Numbered from the stretch's first letter, positions 18,413 to 27,657 are shown. The stretch: 64,000 nucleotides of DNA from Arenibacter sp041392165 (GCA_041392165.1 JAWKMN010000003.1:248001-312000); one strand, 5' to 3'. The notes: generated by a model not told the origin, from the letters alone. Numbers and translations: made by a program.

Positions 18413-19858
18413 TTAGAACCTTTTGCTGAAATTGCTAAACCCTATCTCTATTCCGTTGGTGTCAATTTCTTCCAAGGCCATTGCCACCGCATCCGTAAGA
18501 TGTTCCGTTTGGTTGAGGTCTTCCCCCCAATAGGTTTCATTGCCCAATATTTTTGCAGCAATTTCCCTAAAATCATTGGATTTCCATATTTCGGCGAAGT
18601 TACCTATTATTTCTGCACTGTCGTTTAGGGGCAATTTTTCGCCCTTCCAGGTTCCTTGGTAAAATCTGATCAAGGCGGCAAAAGCAAAGGTCAGGTGGGT
18701 AGGCAGTTTTTTGTTGAGGGCTACGTACTCCAATAAGCTTGGCAATACCCTTACCTTAAATTTGGAAATGGAATTGAGTGCTATACTGGATAGGTTATGG
18801 ACAATAAACGGATTTCTAAAGCGGTCCAGAACCTCTTCGGCAAAGTTGTCCAGCTCCTTTTTATCCATGGGAAGGGTTGGGTTGATCTCATTAAAGATGG
18901 CATTGTTCACAAAGGCACCGGTAAAATCGTTGTCTACGGTCTGCTTTACGGTGGTATTGCCGTATAGTAATGAAAAAGGGACCATAGCGGTATGTGCACC
19001 GTTCAAGATTCGAACCTTTCTGGTCCTATAGGGCTGCATATCCCCTACTATCTTTACATCCAGATCGGTTTTATGAAAGGGCAATTTATCCTTAAGGGCA
19101 TCATCACCTTCTATCACCCAAAGGAAAAATGTTTCTGCCGCTACTATTAAATTATCCTTATAGGATAGTTGGGCGTTGTAGGCCTCAATGTTATCTTTGG
19201 GATATCCCGGTACAATTCTGTCTACCAAGGTGTTATGGAAGGAACAATGTGCGTTGAGCCATGTGATAAAATTTTCGCCCAGTTTCCAATCAACGGCATA
19301 TTTTAAGATAATTTCCTTAAGACTGTCCGAATTATAATTGATCAACTCACAAGGAATTATGGTGAGGCCTTTATCGGCATCTCCCTTAAAATATTGAAAA
19401 CGATGGTGTAATAATAGGGTGAGTTTGGCAGGGAATGAACTTGGGGGCTGCATATCCATGGTGTCCGTTTCCACATAGGCTATGCCCGCTTCGGTAGTAT
19501 TGGATACAATAAACTGGAGCGATTCCACTTGGGCCAAATTTAGATAGTCCTTAAAATTGCTATAGGGATCAATTCCTTTTACAATATTGGTAATAAGTTC
19601 TTTCTCTTGAATCTCCTCGCCTTTCTGAATACCTTTCATAAAGAGGGTGTACAATCCATCCTGGTCGTTGAGCATTTTCACCAAGCCCCGATCAATGGGC
19701 TGCACTACGGCTATGCCCGCATTAAAATTAGCTTCTTCATTTAATTTTTGAAAGGCGTAATCCACAAAGGCCCTTAAAAAGTTGCCTTCGCCAAATTGTA
19801 CCACCTTAATTGGTAGGGTAGATTCCAGGTTGGTGTTTGTTCTGTTTACTATTTTCAT
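18413..19858 (-). CDS. uxaB: Tagaturonate reductase (altronate oxidoreductase), UxaB type
   Basis: Catalyses NADH-dependent reduction of D-tagaturonate to D-altronate in galacturonate catabolism; cytoplasmic. I place the start at the ATG at 19858 (MKIVNRTNTN, 481 residues); the upstream in-frame extension has no family character and would run into the promoter. The N-terminal Rossmann domain begins VVQFGEGNFLRAFVDYAF near residue 18, and the mannitol-dehydrogenase-type C-terminal domain contains KVRILNGAHTAMVPFSLLYG near 280, with the catalytic Lys/Asn/His pattern of the family. It is transcribed from a promoter overlapped by a LacI-type operator, after the TRAP and Gfo/Idh genes on the same strand. 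Mannonate-type specificity cannot be fully excluded. Confidence 0.87.
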   Translation of the reverse strand: MKIVNRTNTNLESTLPIKVVQFGEGNFLRAFVDYAFQKLNEEANFNAGIAVVQPIDRGLVKMLNDQDGLYTLFMKGIQKGEEIQEKELITNIVKGIDPYSNFKDYLNLAQVESLQFIVSNTTEAGIAYVETDTMDMQPPSSFPAKLTLLLHHRFQYFKGDADKGLTIIPCELINYNSDSLKEIILKYAVDWKLGENFITWLNAHCSFHNTLVDRIVPGYPKDNIEAYNAQLSYKDNLIVAAETFFLWVIEGDDALKDKLPFHKTDLDVKIVGDMQPYRTRKVRILNGAHTAMVPFSLLYGNTTVKQTVDNDFTGAFVNNAIFNEINPTLPMDKKELDNFAEEVLDRFRNPFIVHNLSSIALNSISKFKVRVLPSLLEYVALNKKLPTHLTFAFAALIRFYQGTWKGEKLPLNDSAEIIGNFAEIWKSNDFREIAAKILGNETYWGEDLNQTEHLTDAVAMALEEIDTNGIEIGFSNFSKRF

Positions 19859-20001
19859 GTTGTTAAAATTATGGTTGCTATTCACCACATATTCAAGTCC
19901 CAATCAATGGATTTTCAATTATGGCCGGTTTCAAATTTTCATCCACAGCTATTTCTTTTCGGATGCAATAAATACCTTTGGCGATTATCTTTTCTCAATA
20001 A

Positions 20002-20015
20002 TGTAATCGATTGCA
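20002..20015. promoter_or_regulatory. uxaB: LacI-type operator at the uxaB promoter
   Basis: TGTAATCGATTGCA, a near-perfect palindrome and the exact reverse complement of 16866-16879 upstream of lacI. On the minus strand it sits immediately downstream of the candidate -7 box, across the expected transcription start, the position of a classical repressor site. Confidence 0.7.
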
Positions 20016-20045
20016 CAAAAATACTATAAATTATTTCATGTCCAA
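20016..20045 (-). promoter_or_regulatory. uxaB: Candidate uxaB promoter
   Basis: On the minus strand TTG (20045-20043) and TATTTTTG (20023-20016) are separated by 19 bp, a good match to the Bacteroidota -33 / -7 elements. The leader to the uxaB ATG is about 150 bp. The operator at 20002-20015 abuts the -7 box. Confidence 0.6.
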
Positions 20046-20167
20046 TAGATTACTTTGCGCTTCGAAAAAATACCAAGGTTATTGGAAAGGGCATAATTTA
20101 TAATCGGGTCGCCACATAAAGTTTGAGCAAAGTTATGGGCCGTTAATTGCCCTGGATACCTTACTTG

Positions 20168-21223
20168 CTAATGTTGTAATTGGACTGCTTTCTTGTCCCT
20201 GTTGCTTTCTAGGGCCGCTTCAATTACTTTTATTACATTCTTTCCTTCCGCTCCTGTGACCGGGACCGACGCATTATTTCTTAAGGCTTGGTAAATACCT
20301 TCATAGTATTCCATGTAATCCCCGTTTATGGTAGCTACTTGTTCCCTAATGATTTTACCATCCTTTTCGGTATGTAATAATCCTTTTTCCTTATCCGGTT
20401 CTACTCCCCAGTCTTTGGATCCGGGGATTTTTCCGGCCTGTAGTTCCTCTTCCTGGATATCGGCCTTGGACTTAATAAAGGAACCCTTGGTGCCATGCAA
20501 AATATTTCCTGGCATCTTCTCCCGAACGTAATAACTGGATTTTAATATAACCCTATGGGTACTATAGAACAATTTTATATCAAAGTAGTCCCCCACTTTG
20601 GAATTAGGGCGAAAAGTGTCCAGATCCGCAAACAGGGCTGTTGGCATCCCGAACAATACCAAGGCCTGGTCTATTAAATGGGAACCCAGGTCATAGATAC
20701 TTCCAACAGCGGCCGTGGGGATTTCCTTATGGAGCTTGTAACTTAGTCCCGGGTCGTAACGATCATAATGGATCTCCGCCTCAACAATTTTCCCCAGCCA
20801 CCCCTCATCCACTATTTTTTTTACGGTTTTAAAATCACTGTCATACCTTCTGTTTTGGTATACCGAAAGGGCTACATTTTTTTCCTTGGCCAATAAGATC
20901 AGTTCTTCCGCCTGTTGTACAGTGGCAGTGAACGGTTTTTCTACAATAACGTTTTTTCCCGAATTTATGACCTGTTTGGTAAAATCATAATGGGTAACAC
21001 TAGGGGTATTCACCACTACCAATTCAATATTTTGGTCTTCCAGCATTTCGTCCAGGGTACGGAAGGTCTTTATATTCGGATATTTGGCCTGGGCATTGTT
21101 TTTGGTCCTTTCCCAAACCCCATACAAATTGAAGGCCGGGTGTACCTCAATAAAGGGAGCGTGAAATACGTATCCACTCATTCCAAAAGAGCATAAGGCG
21201 GTGTTTATAGGTTTCATCGGCAT
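20168..21223 (-). CDS. Gfo/Idh/MocA-family NAD(P)-dependent oxidoreductase
   Basis: 351 residues; cytoplasmic. The Rossmann fold occupies 1-125 with family hallmark VIVEKPFT near 92-99, where the Lys of EKP contacts cofactor and substrate. The GxGxxG loop is the variant FGMSGYVFHAPF seen in one branch of the family (YdgJ-like). The C-terminal alpha/beta domain carries YDLGSHLIDQALVLFG near 177. It lies 69 bp downstream of the TRAP permease gene on the same strand and is likely co-transcribed. It probably oxidises or reduces a sugar, inositol or sugar-acid intermediate imported by the transporter. The substrate is not determinable. Confidence 0.88.
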   Translation of the reverse strand: MPMKPINTALCSFGMSGYVFHAPFIEVHPAFNLYGVWERTKNNAQAKYPNIKTFRTLDEMLEDQNIELVVVNTPSVTHYDFTKQVINSGKNVIVEKPFTATVQQAEELILLAKEKNVALSVYQNRRYDSDFKTVKKIVDEGWLGKIVEAEIHYDRYDPGLSYKLHKEIPTAAVGSIYDLGSHLIDQALVLFGMPTALFADLDTFRPNSKVGDYFDIKLFYSTHRVILKSSYYVREKMPGNILHGTKGSFIKSKADIQEEELQAGKIPGSKDWGVEPDKEKGLLHTEKDGKIIREQVATINGDYMEYYEGIYQALRNNASVPVTGAEGKNVIKVIEAALESNRDKKAVQLQH

Positions 21224-21292
21224 ATTATATTAAATTTTCAATATTAATGATCCATTCCCAGACAATTTCATATTAATCCCGAAATTTATGGA

Positions 21293-22567
21293 TCAATCTA
21301 TAAAAAAGTTGGGCAATGCAAGGGACAGCCATGGAAACAATGTTACTAGGATCAACACCAAAAAACTCACCAATAGAAATGGAAGTCCAGCTTTACTTAC
21401 CGCTCCAATAGATATCTTTCCTATGCTGGAAGCCACAAAAAGGCAAACCCCTACGGGCGGCGTTGTTAACCCAATAATTAGATTCAGCACGGCTATAACG
21501 GCAAAATGTATGGGATCAACATCTACTGCGATGGCAACTTTCAACAGGATGGGAAAAAGTATCAATAGGGCGGCAATGGTCTCCATAAAGGTACCCACCA
21601 CGATCAATAACAGATTGATCAGTAGTAAAACTACATATTTATTGTCCGAAAACCCCAAAATCTCCTTGGATATTTCCTGAGGAATTTGCTCGGTAATCAA
21701 TATATATCCAAAAAGATTGGCAAATCCTACCAGGACCATTAGGGAAGCCGAGGTTTTCATGCTGTCCAGGATAATGACCTGGGTATTTTTCAAATTCAAT
21801 TTTTTATAGACAAACTTTCCAATAACCATAGCATAGACCACAGCGATAATAGAGGCTTCCGTTGGAGTAAATATTCCGCCCACAATTCCATAAAGAATAA
21901 TGAAGGTCATCAAGAGCGACCAAAAAGTATCCACAAAACTTCCTGTCACATCCCTTAGACTACTGCGTTTGTGCTTGGGGTATTTTTTTCGTTTGGATAT
22001 TATATAGGCGGTCAACATTAGACCAACACCCAACAACAGGCCTGGGAGTGCACCGGCCAAGAATAATTTGCCCACACTCAGGCCGCTTAAGGTGGCAGCA
22101 ATGATCATGGGTACACTGGGGGGAATTATGGGCCCGATAGTGGAGGAAGCTGCGGTAACGGCACAGGAAAAGTCGGTATCATAGCCTTCCTTTTTCATGG
22201 CCGGGATCATTATGGAGCCCATACTGGCAGTATCGGAAATGGCCGTGCCCGATATTCCTGCAAAAAGCATGGAGGCCCCAATGTTGACAAGGGATAGACC
22301 TCCACGAATATGACCTAAAAGGTGGTTGCAAAATTTAATTATTTTTTCGGTTAATCCTCCTTGGTTCATCAGATTTCCTGCAAGGATAAACCCGGGAACA
22401 CTGAGCAGGACAAAGACATCTATGCCCGAGTACATTTTCATGGGAACCAGGATCAAAGGTACCCCTTTGATAACCAAATAACTTAAACAGGCAAGTCCTA
22501 AAGCAAAGGCAATGGGAAAGCGGAGCATAAGGCCCAGAATAAAAACAATGACCAGGATCCAAATCAT
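21293..22567 (-). CDS. dctM: TRAP transporter large permease (DctM)
   Basis: 424 residues with about 12 membrane segments, the DctM/ion-transporter fold. Typical family stretches are GLACLSYLVIKG, SVPGFILAGNLMNQGG near 52-67 and ISGTAISDTASMGSIMIPAMKKEGYD near 105-130, followed by GPIIPPSVPMII. It forms the Na+-coupled channel of a tripartite ATP-independent periplasmic transporter. Its start overlaps the small-permease stop by 4 bp (ATGA), and the binding protein precedes both. Given the neighbouring uxaB and Gfo/Idh genes, a hexuronate or other sugar acid is the probable substrate. Confidence 0.93.
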   Translation of the reverse strand: MIWILVIVFILGLMLRFPIAFALGLACLSYLVIKGVPLILVPMKMYSGIDVFVLLSVPGFILAGNLMNQGGLTEKIIKFCNHLLGHIRGGLSLVNIGASMLFAGISGTAISDTASMGSIMIPAMKKEGYDTDFSCAVTAASSTIGPIIPPSVPMIIAATLSGLSVGKLFLAGALPGLLLGVGLMLTAYIISKRKKYPKHKRSSLRDVTGSFVDTFWSLLMTFIILYGIVGGIFTPTEASIIAVVYAMVIGKFVYKKLNLKNTQVIILDSMKTSASLMVLVGFANLFGYILITEQIPQEISKEILGFSDNKYVVLLLINLLLIVVGTFMETIAALLILFPILLKVAIAVDVDPIHFAVIAVLNLIIGLTTPPVGVCLFVASSIGKISIGAVSKAGLPFLLVSFLVLILVTLFPWLSLALPNFFID

Positions 22568-23019
22568 AGATTAGAATTTTTCATAACTTTTCTGATGAGG
22601 TAATAACATATTGAGGCGGACATTATAAAGATGCTGAAAAAGGCTATGCCCATATTGAAACCCATACTAGGGGATTTTTCCGACAGTCCCAAAACCACAA
22701 ACTTAATGGCGTATAGGGCCATAACAACAAAAAGGACCAGGGTAATTAAAGGTACTGCCAGATTCAATATTTTTTTGGTCCGTTCGGGAAACCTATCGAA
22801 AAACATATCCAAGTGCACGTAATATTCATTTTTCATGGCCAGACCGGCAGCGAAAGACATGGCATAAATAAAGAAAAGTCGGGAAGCCTCCTCCGTCCAA
22901 GCTGGGGTATTCATGGGTGAAAACCGACAAATTATTTGAAGCAGAACGGTGAGCAACAAGCCATATGTACTTAGTAAGGTCCCCATTTTGAGCAGGCGTC
23001 CAATGGTTTTATTTAGCAT
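22564..23019 (-). CDS. dctQ: TRAP transporter small permease (DctQ)
   Basis: 151 residues with four predicted membrane segments, the small membrane subunit of the TRAP system. The family motif PAWTEEASRLFFIYAMSFAAG is present at about 38-58. It overlaps the dctP stop by 11 bp and the dctM start by 4 bp, a translationally coupled three-gene unit. Confidence 0.9.
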   Translation of the reverse strand: MLNKTIGRLLKMGTLLSTYGLLLTVLLQIICRFSPMNTPAWTEEASRLFFIYAMSFAAGLAMKNEYYVHLDMFFDRFPERTKKILNLAVPLITLVLFVVMALYAIKFVVLGLSEKSPSMGFNMGIAFFSIFIMSASICYYLIRKVMKNSNL

Positions 23020-24022
23020 CGTCTTCGTCTTTTTTTAGTTCTCTATATATTTTTTGTATTTCGGGAGAAAGGCTTTCGTAAATGGCCTTTTCACTTTTTT
23101 TGGCAAAGGCTTCATTGTCTACCTCTATAAACTGCATGCCTGCGGCCTTAAGTTCTTCTTGTACATTTTTCTCGTTTTCAAGATAGAGCCGGTGTTCATA
23201 AGTCTGCATTTCTTTTCCGGCCTGGAGAAAAATTTCCTGAAGGTCCGGGGGCAGTTTTTGAAATTGTTTTTCGCCCACTACCGGATATACCCAACTAATA
23301 ACATGCCCTGTTAGGTTAAGGTATTTCTGTACTTCTGAAAATCCTGCGTTATGAATCATGGCAAACGGATTTTCCTGGGCTTCTATGGTGCCTTGTTGCA
23401 GGGAGGTAAACACTTCTGAAAACGCCATGGGAGTTGGTTTGGCCCCTAGAGCGCTCCATGTGGTTACAAAAGCGGGTACATTGGGCACTCTAATGATAAG
23501 CCCCTTTAGATCGTCCGGGTGGCGTATTGGCCTGTTGGACGTTAAATGGCGTGGCCCCCTTTCAAAATGGCCCAGGGCGCGTAGTCCTGCTTTTTTGATC
23601 ATTTCCTCTTCCATTAATTTCCCCACCGGACCATTTATATAACGGTTCATATCGGTTGAGTCCCTCATCAGGAAAGGCAGCTCGCAAAAAGTGGCCACTT
23701 CGAACCAATTGGTCAAGGTAGATCCGGTAGTGGTCATATCAATAACCTCGGCTTGGATGAGGCGAATGGCCTCGATCTCTTTGGCCAATTGTTCGGAGGG
23801 GTACAGTTCCACTTTGATACGGCCTTTGGAACGTTCTTCCACAATTTCAGCAAAATAGGCAAAGGCCTTGTACCAGGTATGGTCCTCCTTCACCAATAGG
23901 GCGGTCCGCATTAAAAACTCGGGTTCTTTTTTATGGGCTTCACATTGGGTGAAAAGGAATATGGAAGATAAAACAATTATTAAGGTAGCAATAAAACGGG
24001 GCATCCGAAACGGATTTTTCAT
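23009..24022 (-). CDS. dctP: TRAP transporter substrate-binding protein (DctP)
   Basis: 337 residues from the ATG at 24022, which places a lipoprotein signal (IFLFTQC) at the N-terminus; a longer frame upstream is not needed. Family features are FAEIVEERSKGRIKVELYPS near 55, EAIRLIQAEVIDMT, and the substrate-carboxylate-binding region LKGLIIRVPNVPAFVTTWSA with its conserved Arg (IRVP) near 172. In TRAP binding proteins this Arg salt-bridges the acid group of the ligand, in keeping with a uronate or other sugar acid. It is the first gene of dctPQM, followed by Gfo/Idh and uxaB. Confidence 0.92.
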   Translation of the reverse strand: MKNPFRMPRFIATLIIVLSSIFLFTQCEAHKKEPEFLMRTALLVKEDHTWYKAFAYFAEIVEERSKGRIKVELYPSEQLAKEIEAIRLIQAEVIDMTTTGSTLTNWFEVATFCELPFLMRDSTDMNRYINGPVGKLMEEEMIKKAGLRALGHFERGPRHLTSNRPIRHPDDLKGLIIRVPNVPAFVTTWSALGAKPTPMAFSEVFTSLQQGTIEAQENPFAMIHNAGFSEVQKYLNLTGHVISWVYPVVGEKQFQKLPPDLQEIFLQAGKEMQTYEHRLYLENEKNVQEELKAAGMQFIEVDNEAFAKKSEKAIYESLSPEIQKIYRELKKDEDDAK

Positions 24023-24243
24023 GGTACTGGTCCTAAATTGATTATTTCTTATAAATATAACCATAATTAGTCATAAGGGCCATAGAAGTTAAATGGATGG
24101 GGCCAAATTAAAAAGATAAATAATAGGACCCGGGAAGTATCTTATTGTAAGTCCATTAGTCAAGGATTTACCACTGGCTCTTAAGCCCATGACCTTGTGT
24201 TGTGGTGCTAAAAAATTGTCTTGATCAGTACCCAAAACTTTAA

Positions 24244-24930
24244 TTAGACATCGAAATCTTCCAATATTTTAATAGCTTTTTCATCGGACACCTGATCAAA
24301 ATCCATATAAAATTGCCCCACGGCCTGAAAATTAAAGGGTATTTCCAAGCATACCACTTCTTCGATATAAGGTGCTGATTTTAATTTTTCTACTGTTGAT
24401 TTAGGGGCTACCGGTATGGCGATCACTATTTTTTTAGGCTTTTGGTCATACACCAATTGTGCCGTAACCCTTATGGTGTTGCCCGTGGCGATGCCGTCAT
24501 CGATTATAATTACTGTTTTGTCTTTTAAGGCTATGGGAGACCTATTTTTGGAGTATTGGGCTTGTTTTATTTTTAGCTTTTCTTGAAGACGTTTCTTTTC
24601 TTTCTCTATATAAGTGATGGAAACTTCCATGTTGTCGTCCAATATGATATTATTGGGACTAACAGCCCCAATGGCAAATTCCTTGTTGAATGGATGGCCG
24701 ATTTTTTTGGAAAGGGCCACATCCAATTTTGCATTTAACGATTTGGCTACAATGGCACCCAAGGGCAACCCACCTCTGGGGATTGCCAAAACCACCACAT
24801 TCTCCTTATTCTTGTAGGCGTTTAACTTTTTCGCTAGCTGTAGCCCTGCGTCTATTCTGTCCTTAAACATTTCATAGAGGTTTTTTGTTGTCAGCCATTC
24901 CATAGACCGTGATAAGGTGGGTTCGGTCAT
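24244..24930 (-). CDS. Phosphoribosyltransferase-domain protein
   Basis: 228 residues. The type-I PRTase signature KTVIIIDDGIATGNTIRVTA lies near residues 138-157, with two acidic residues followed by G-ATGNT, which binds PRPP. An N-terminal VVVLAIPRGGLPLGAIVAKSL segment near 45-65 matches the PPi-loop region. Proteins of this subgroup are annotated only as phosphoribosyltransferases; the nucleobase or other acceptor is unknown. It stands alone, with no operon partners, in the gap between the TRAP operon and a repeat element. Confidence 0.85.
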   Translation of the reverse strand: MTEPTLSRSMEWLTTKNLYEMFKDRIDAGLQLAKKLNAYKNKENVVVLAIPRGGLPLGAIVAKSLNAKLDVALSKKIGHPFNKEFAIGAVSPNNIILDDNMEVSITYIEKEKKRLQEKLKIKQAQYSKNRSPIALKDKTVIIIDDGIATGNTIRVTAQLVYDQKPKKIVIAIPVAPKSTVEKLKSAPYIEEVVCLEIPFNFQAVGQFYMDFDQVSDEKAIKILEDFDV

Positions 24931-25250
24931 CTCCTATAACTATCATTGTTCCTTTGAAGGAGAACTTGCCCATAGGTCAACTTTCAGTTTCCCTTGGGGT
25001 AGTTTGTTTAGTTTTTTAGCCGCTTTTCCTTATCGAAGGAAGCGGAATTATATGTATTTGGGATTATTATGTTCCATAAATTAGGCCAAATAAGGGAAAA
25101 CGGCTATGATATTGGTCATATTTATATATTATTTCCAAATAGGTACTTTCTGAAGGTACGGATTGGGCCATGTTCATAAAATTGATTAAATAGGTAACAT
25201 GAATTTGGAAATTGGGTTTCGTTGGAATTTGTTCGGTTGCCAAAAAATAA
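24931..25250. other. Non-coding region upstream of the phosphoribosyltransferase gene
   Basis: About 320 bp of A+T-rich DNA between the phosphoribosyltransferase start and the terminator at 25251. It should hold that gene's promoter, but I see no strong -7 match. No gene is supported. Confidence 0.5.
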
Positions 25251-25277
25251 AAAAACCCTTAGGATTAAGGGTTTTTT
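25251..25277. terminator. Bidirectional terminator hairpin
   Basis: AAAAACCCTT, a 6-nt loop AGGATT, then AAGGGTTTTTT. The A-run and T-run flanks suit termination in either direction. It follows the small secreted-protein gene on the minus strand and adjoins a family 1 repeat. Confidence 0.65.
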
Positions 25278-25279
25278 GA

Positions 25280-25374
25280 CTCGATAATCGAGATTTAAAT
25301 GCTCCGACACTTGCGTCGAAATCAAACTTGAATCTTCTTTCAATGCCTCGTGGGCTTGCCCCGAGGTAGTTTAC
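25280..25374 (+). repeat. Intergenic repeat family 1, copy A (shortest form)
   Basis: About 95 bp. It begins with the palindrome CTCGATAATCGAG and ends GTAGTTTACT. It is closely similar to 59277-59387 and to the reverse complement of 39393-39522, but lacks both optional palindromic inserts those copies carry (GGC stands where 18 bp are found in the others). It is probably transcribed as nested hairpins; no protein is encoded. Confidence 0.88.
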
Positions 25375-25441
25375 TTAATAGATAATGTTTTTACCTTACT
25401 GTGCTATTAGGTTTGGGCAGTGTAGGAACTAGGTGTTCCGA

Positions 25442-25804
25442 TTAAAGTCGGACCAACTCTTCTGAGGCTATAGCTTCTTTGAGTTTGGCTTTTATATAGC
25501 TATGGCTATTAAAAAAACGTTTTCCGTTTTGCCTCTTAAGGTGTACGATCTTACTTCCATCCGGCATCTCTTTCATTTTTGAAATGATCACTTTGCTTTC
25601 AAAAAGAGTTTTATAATCCGCGATTCCCCCTTTTTTAATAATAAAATTCATCCTTGGCACTTCTATATGCTCATACAAATTGGCTGATGGACTGCCAATC
25701 ATTAATACGGAACCTACTTCCAAATCATCAATTTCAGTGGTTGGGGATGCTTGAAGTACGGTAATTCCCAAAAAGAAATAAATTGCTGTCAATACTGTTT
25801 TCAT
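25442..25804 (-). CDS. Small exported protein of unknown function
   Basis: 120 residues with a signal peptide (MKTVLTAIYFFLGITVLQAS), so periplasmic or surface. The mature part is basic and hydrophilic, with LEVGSVLMIGSPSANLYEHI, a segment FIIKKGGIADYKTLFESKVI and a C-terminal helix-like tail YIKAKLKEAIASEELVRL. No catalytic motif is recognisable. The signal peptide and balanced codon use argue that it is a real gene. A terminator lies 165 bp downstream. Function unknown. Confidence 0.7.
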   Translation of the reverse strand: MKTVLTAIYFFLGITVLQASPTTEIDDLEVGSVLMIGSPSANLYEHIEVPRMNFIIKKGGIADYKTLFESKVIISKMKEMPDGSKIVHLKRQNGKRFFNSHSYIKAKLKEAIASEELVRL

Positions 25805-26069
25805 AGTTATACAGTTGTTTTTTAATTGTTTAATTATTTTTTACCGCTCAAAAATAGTAATAATCCAATATTTGGTGTCTTAAGATTTTCATAAATCGGT
25901 TTGTGTTCGGGCCCAAAGGGAGGGTGGAATTTTAGGAAGGTTTTTTTGGAAAGTCCGGTTGATGTCTGTCAATTATACGTTAGCTAATGGAAGACTGGAT
26001 AAAGAAGTGATCTAAATGGTTCCGAATGGGCTAAAAGACCGGTGTTTAACGGATGTTTAGGGGGTGGAT

Positions 26070-26112
26070 AAAAATAAATCCCAATAGTAAATAACTATGG
26101 GGATTTATTTTA
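26070..26112. terminator. Terminator-like hairpin after the beta-propeller gene
   Basis: Long stem AAAATAAATCCC...GGGATTTATTTT around a short loop, with A/T flanks on both sides. It lies 70 bp beyond the stop of the minus-strand gene at 26182 and can act in both directions. The remaining gap 25805-26181 shows nothing else. Confidence 0.6.
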
Positions 26113-26181
26113 TCAATATGGTCCAAGAGGTCTATCGCGCCATAATGGTGTGCTGTCGTATTTAGGGGATTGCGTTAACCA

Positions 26182-27450
26182 TCAATAGGTTATTTTGTAT
26201 ACGGTACCGTTTAAATCTTCGCTAACATATAATTCGCCCTCAGGTCCCTGTGCCAATCCACAAGGTCTGTGCTGGATTGGGCCACTGGGATTTGCAAGGT
26301 CTATACCGGAAAAGTTGTCCGCAAATATTTCCCAATTCCCGTTTGGTTTGCCATCCTTAAAAGGAACAAAAGCTACAAAATATCCTTTTTTTAACTCTGG
26401 GGATTGTCCGTGGAAAGCTATAAAAGCACCATTTCTATATTTTTCCGGGAACATTGTTCCTGTGTAAAATAGAAGGTCGTTGGGGGCCAAATGGGCCGGG
26501 AAGGCCATTATGGGGTCTATTGCGGTTTCCATTCCTGTTTTTTCACCGTCTCCCCCATATTCCGGAGCAAGGATATTCTTCTTCTTAAATTGATCGTAAT
26601 AGATATAGGGCCAACCGGCATCATCCCCTTCATGAAGCTCAAATAGAGTCTCCGCAGGAAGTTCCGCGCTGTGCTTGGCCGTATAATGTTCAGGGTAAAA
26701 ATCATGGAAAGCGCCCCGGCCATGAACAGCGGCAAATAAGGAGTTGGTCTTGTAATTCCAGGCAGTGGCCACGGCATTTTTCACTCCGGTGGCATAGCGT
26801 ATCCCATCAGAAAAGGACTGGTTTAATTTATTGGCCTTAAACTGCCAAATTCCCCCTGCCGAATCTAGGATGGTGCAGGGCATAATGCCGTTTCCGGTAC
26901 CTTCTTCACGACAGGAATCGTTCCAGGAACCTATGGTGACATAAATGTTGTCATTATTGTCCATTACAAATGATTTTGCATTGTCCCTGCCTTTATCCGC
27001 CAATCCGTCCACAATGTTCTCCGGATTATCAATATCTATTATTTCTTCATTTTCATTTAATTTATAGCGATAGATGCCAGTATTGGACGAGCTGTACAAG
27101 TAACCATTTTTTATCAATATGCCGGTTCCCGGTAGATTGCCAAATTGTTGTTCCCCATCAATTTTTCCGTCTTTGTCACGGTCTTTTAATAGCACGATTC
27201 CTTTTTCATCCTTTAGTTTGGATCGGTTAATATAGATGTCCCCGTTTTTGGAGACCGTCATATGTCGTAGATTTCCCAAATCTTTGGCCACCAGTTCAAC
27301 GGAAAAGCCTTTCGGGACCACTATATCGGTTTCATTGATGGCAACGTCTGCTTTTTCTTTGGAATTTTGTTTGCATTGGGTAGTTAGGCCCCCCAACAAA
27401 ATAACCGCGCATAATGATTTAAAAAGGGAGAAGGAAACAATGTTTTTCAT
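26182..27450 (-). CDS. Sorbosone dehydrogenase-like beta-propeller lipoprotein
   Basis: 422 residues. Signal peptide with lipidated Cys26 (GLTTQC). The rest is a six-bladed beta-propeller of the soluble PQQ-type glucose/sorbosone dehydrogenase fold, with blades such as VPKGFSVELVAKDLGNLRHM near 44, RDKDGKIDGEQQFGNLPGTG near 90, and a closing RPCGLAQGPEGELYVSEDLNGTVYKITY. Cys pairs near residue 180 (DSCREEGTGNGIMPC) suggest a disulfide. Probable role: periplasmic oxidation of a sugar or sugar acid. No cupredoxin or cytochrome domain is fused, unlike the protein at the left end. It is downstream of the DapA-like gene, separated by a terminator. Confidence 0.8.
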   Translation of the reverse strand: MKNIVSFSLFKSLCAVILLGGLTTQCKQNSKEKADVAINETDIVVPKGFSVELVAKDLGNLRHMTVSKNGDIYINRSKLKDEKGIVLLKDRDKDGKIDGEQQFGNLPGTGILIKNGYLYSSSNTGIYRYKLNENEEIIDIDNPENIVDGLADKGRDNAKSFVMDNNDNIYVTIGSWNDSCREEGTGNGIMPCTILDSAGGIWQFKANKLNQSFSDGIRYATGVKNAVATAWNYKTNSLFAAVHGRGAFHDFYPEHYTAKHSAELPAETLFELHEGDDAGWPYIYYDQFKKKNILAPEYGGDGEKTGMETAIDPIMAFPAHLAPNDLLFYTGTMFPEKYRNGAFIAFHGQSPELKKGYFVAFVPFKDGKPNGNWEIFADNFSGIDLANPSGPIQHRPCGLAQGPEGELYVSEDLNGTVYKITY

Positions 27451-27511
27451 GAATGAATTTTTAGTAAGGTTTGATCAAGCGTTAAAGATAACATATCAAT
27501 CCTAAATATTT

Positions 27512-27543
27512 GAGGCAAAAAACCAAATTTGGTTTTTTGCCTC
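27512..27543. terminator. Perfect 32-bp palindromic terminator
   Basis: A perfect inverted repeat with arms GAGGCAAAAAACCAAA / TTTGGTTTTTTGCCTC. It lies between the DapA-like gene (ends 27658 on the minus strand) and the start of the beta-propeller gene and should terminate the former. Confidence 0.65.
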
Positions 27544-27657
27544 TTTTATGACACTAGTGCACAATTAAATCGGGTTCCATTTATATCCTTGATGGGACGA
27601 TTTTCACAGGATGGGTCCAAAAAGAAATTCCCAAGTTATTATAACGGCTATTGTAAC

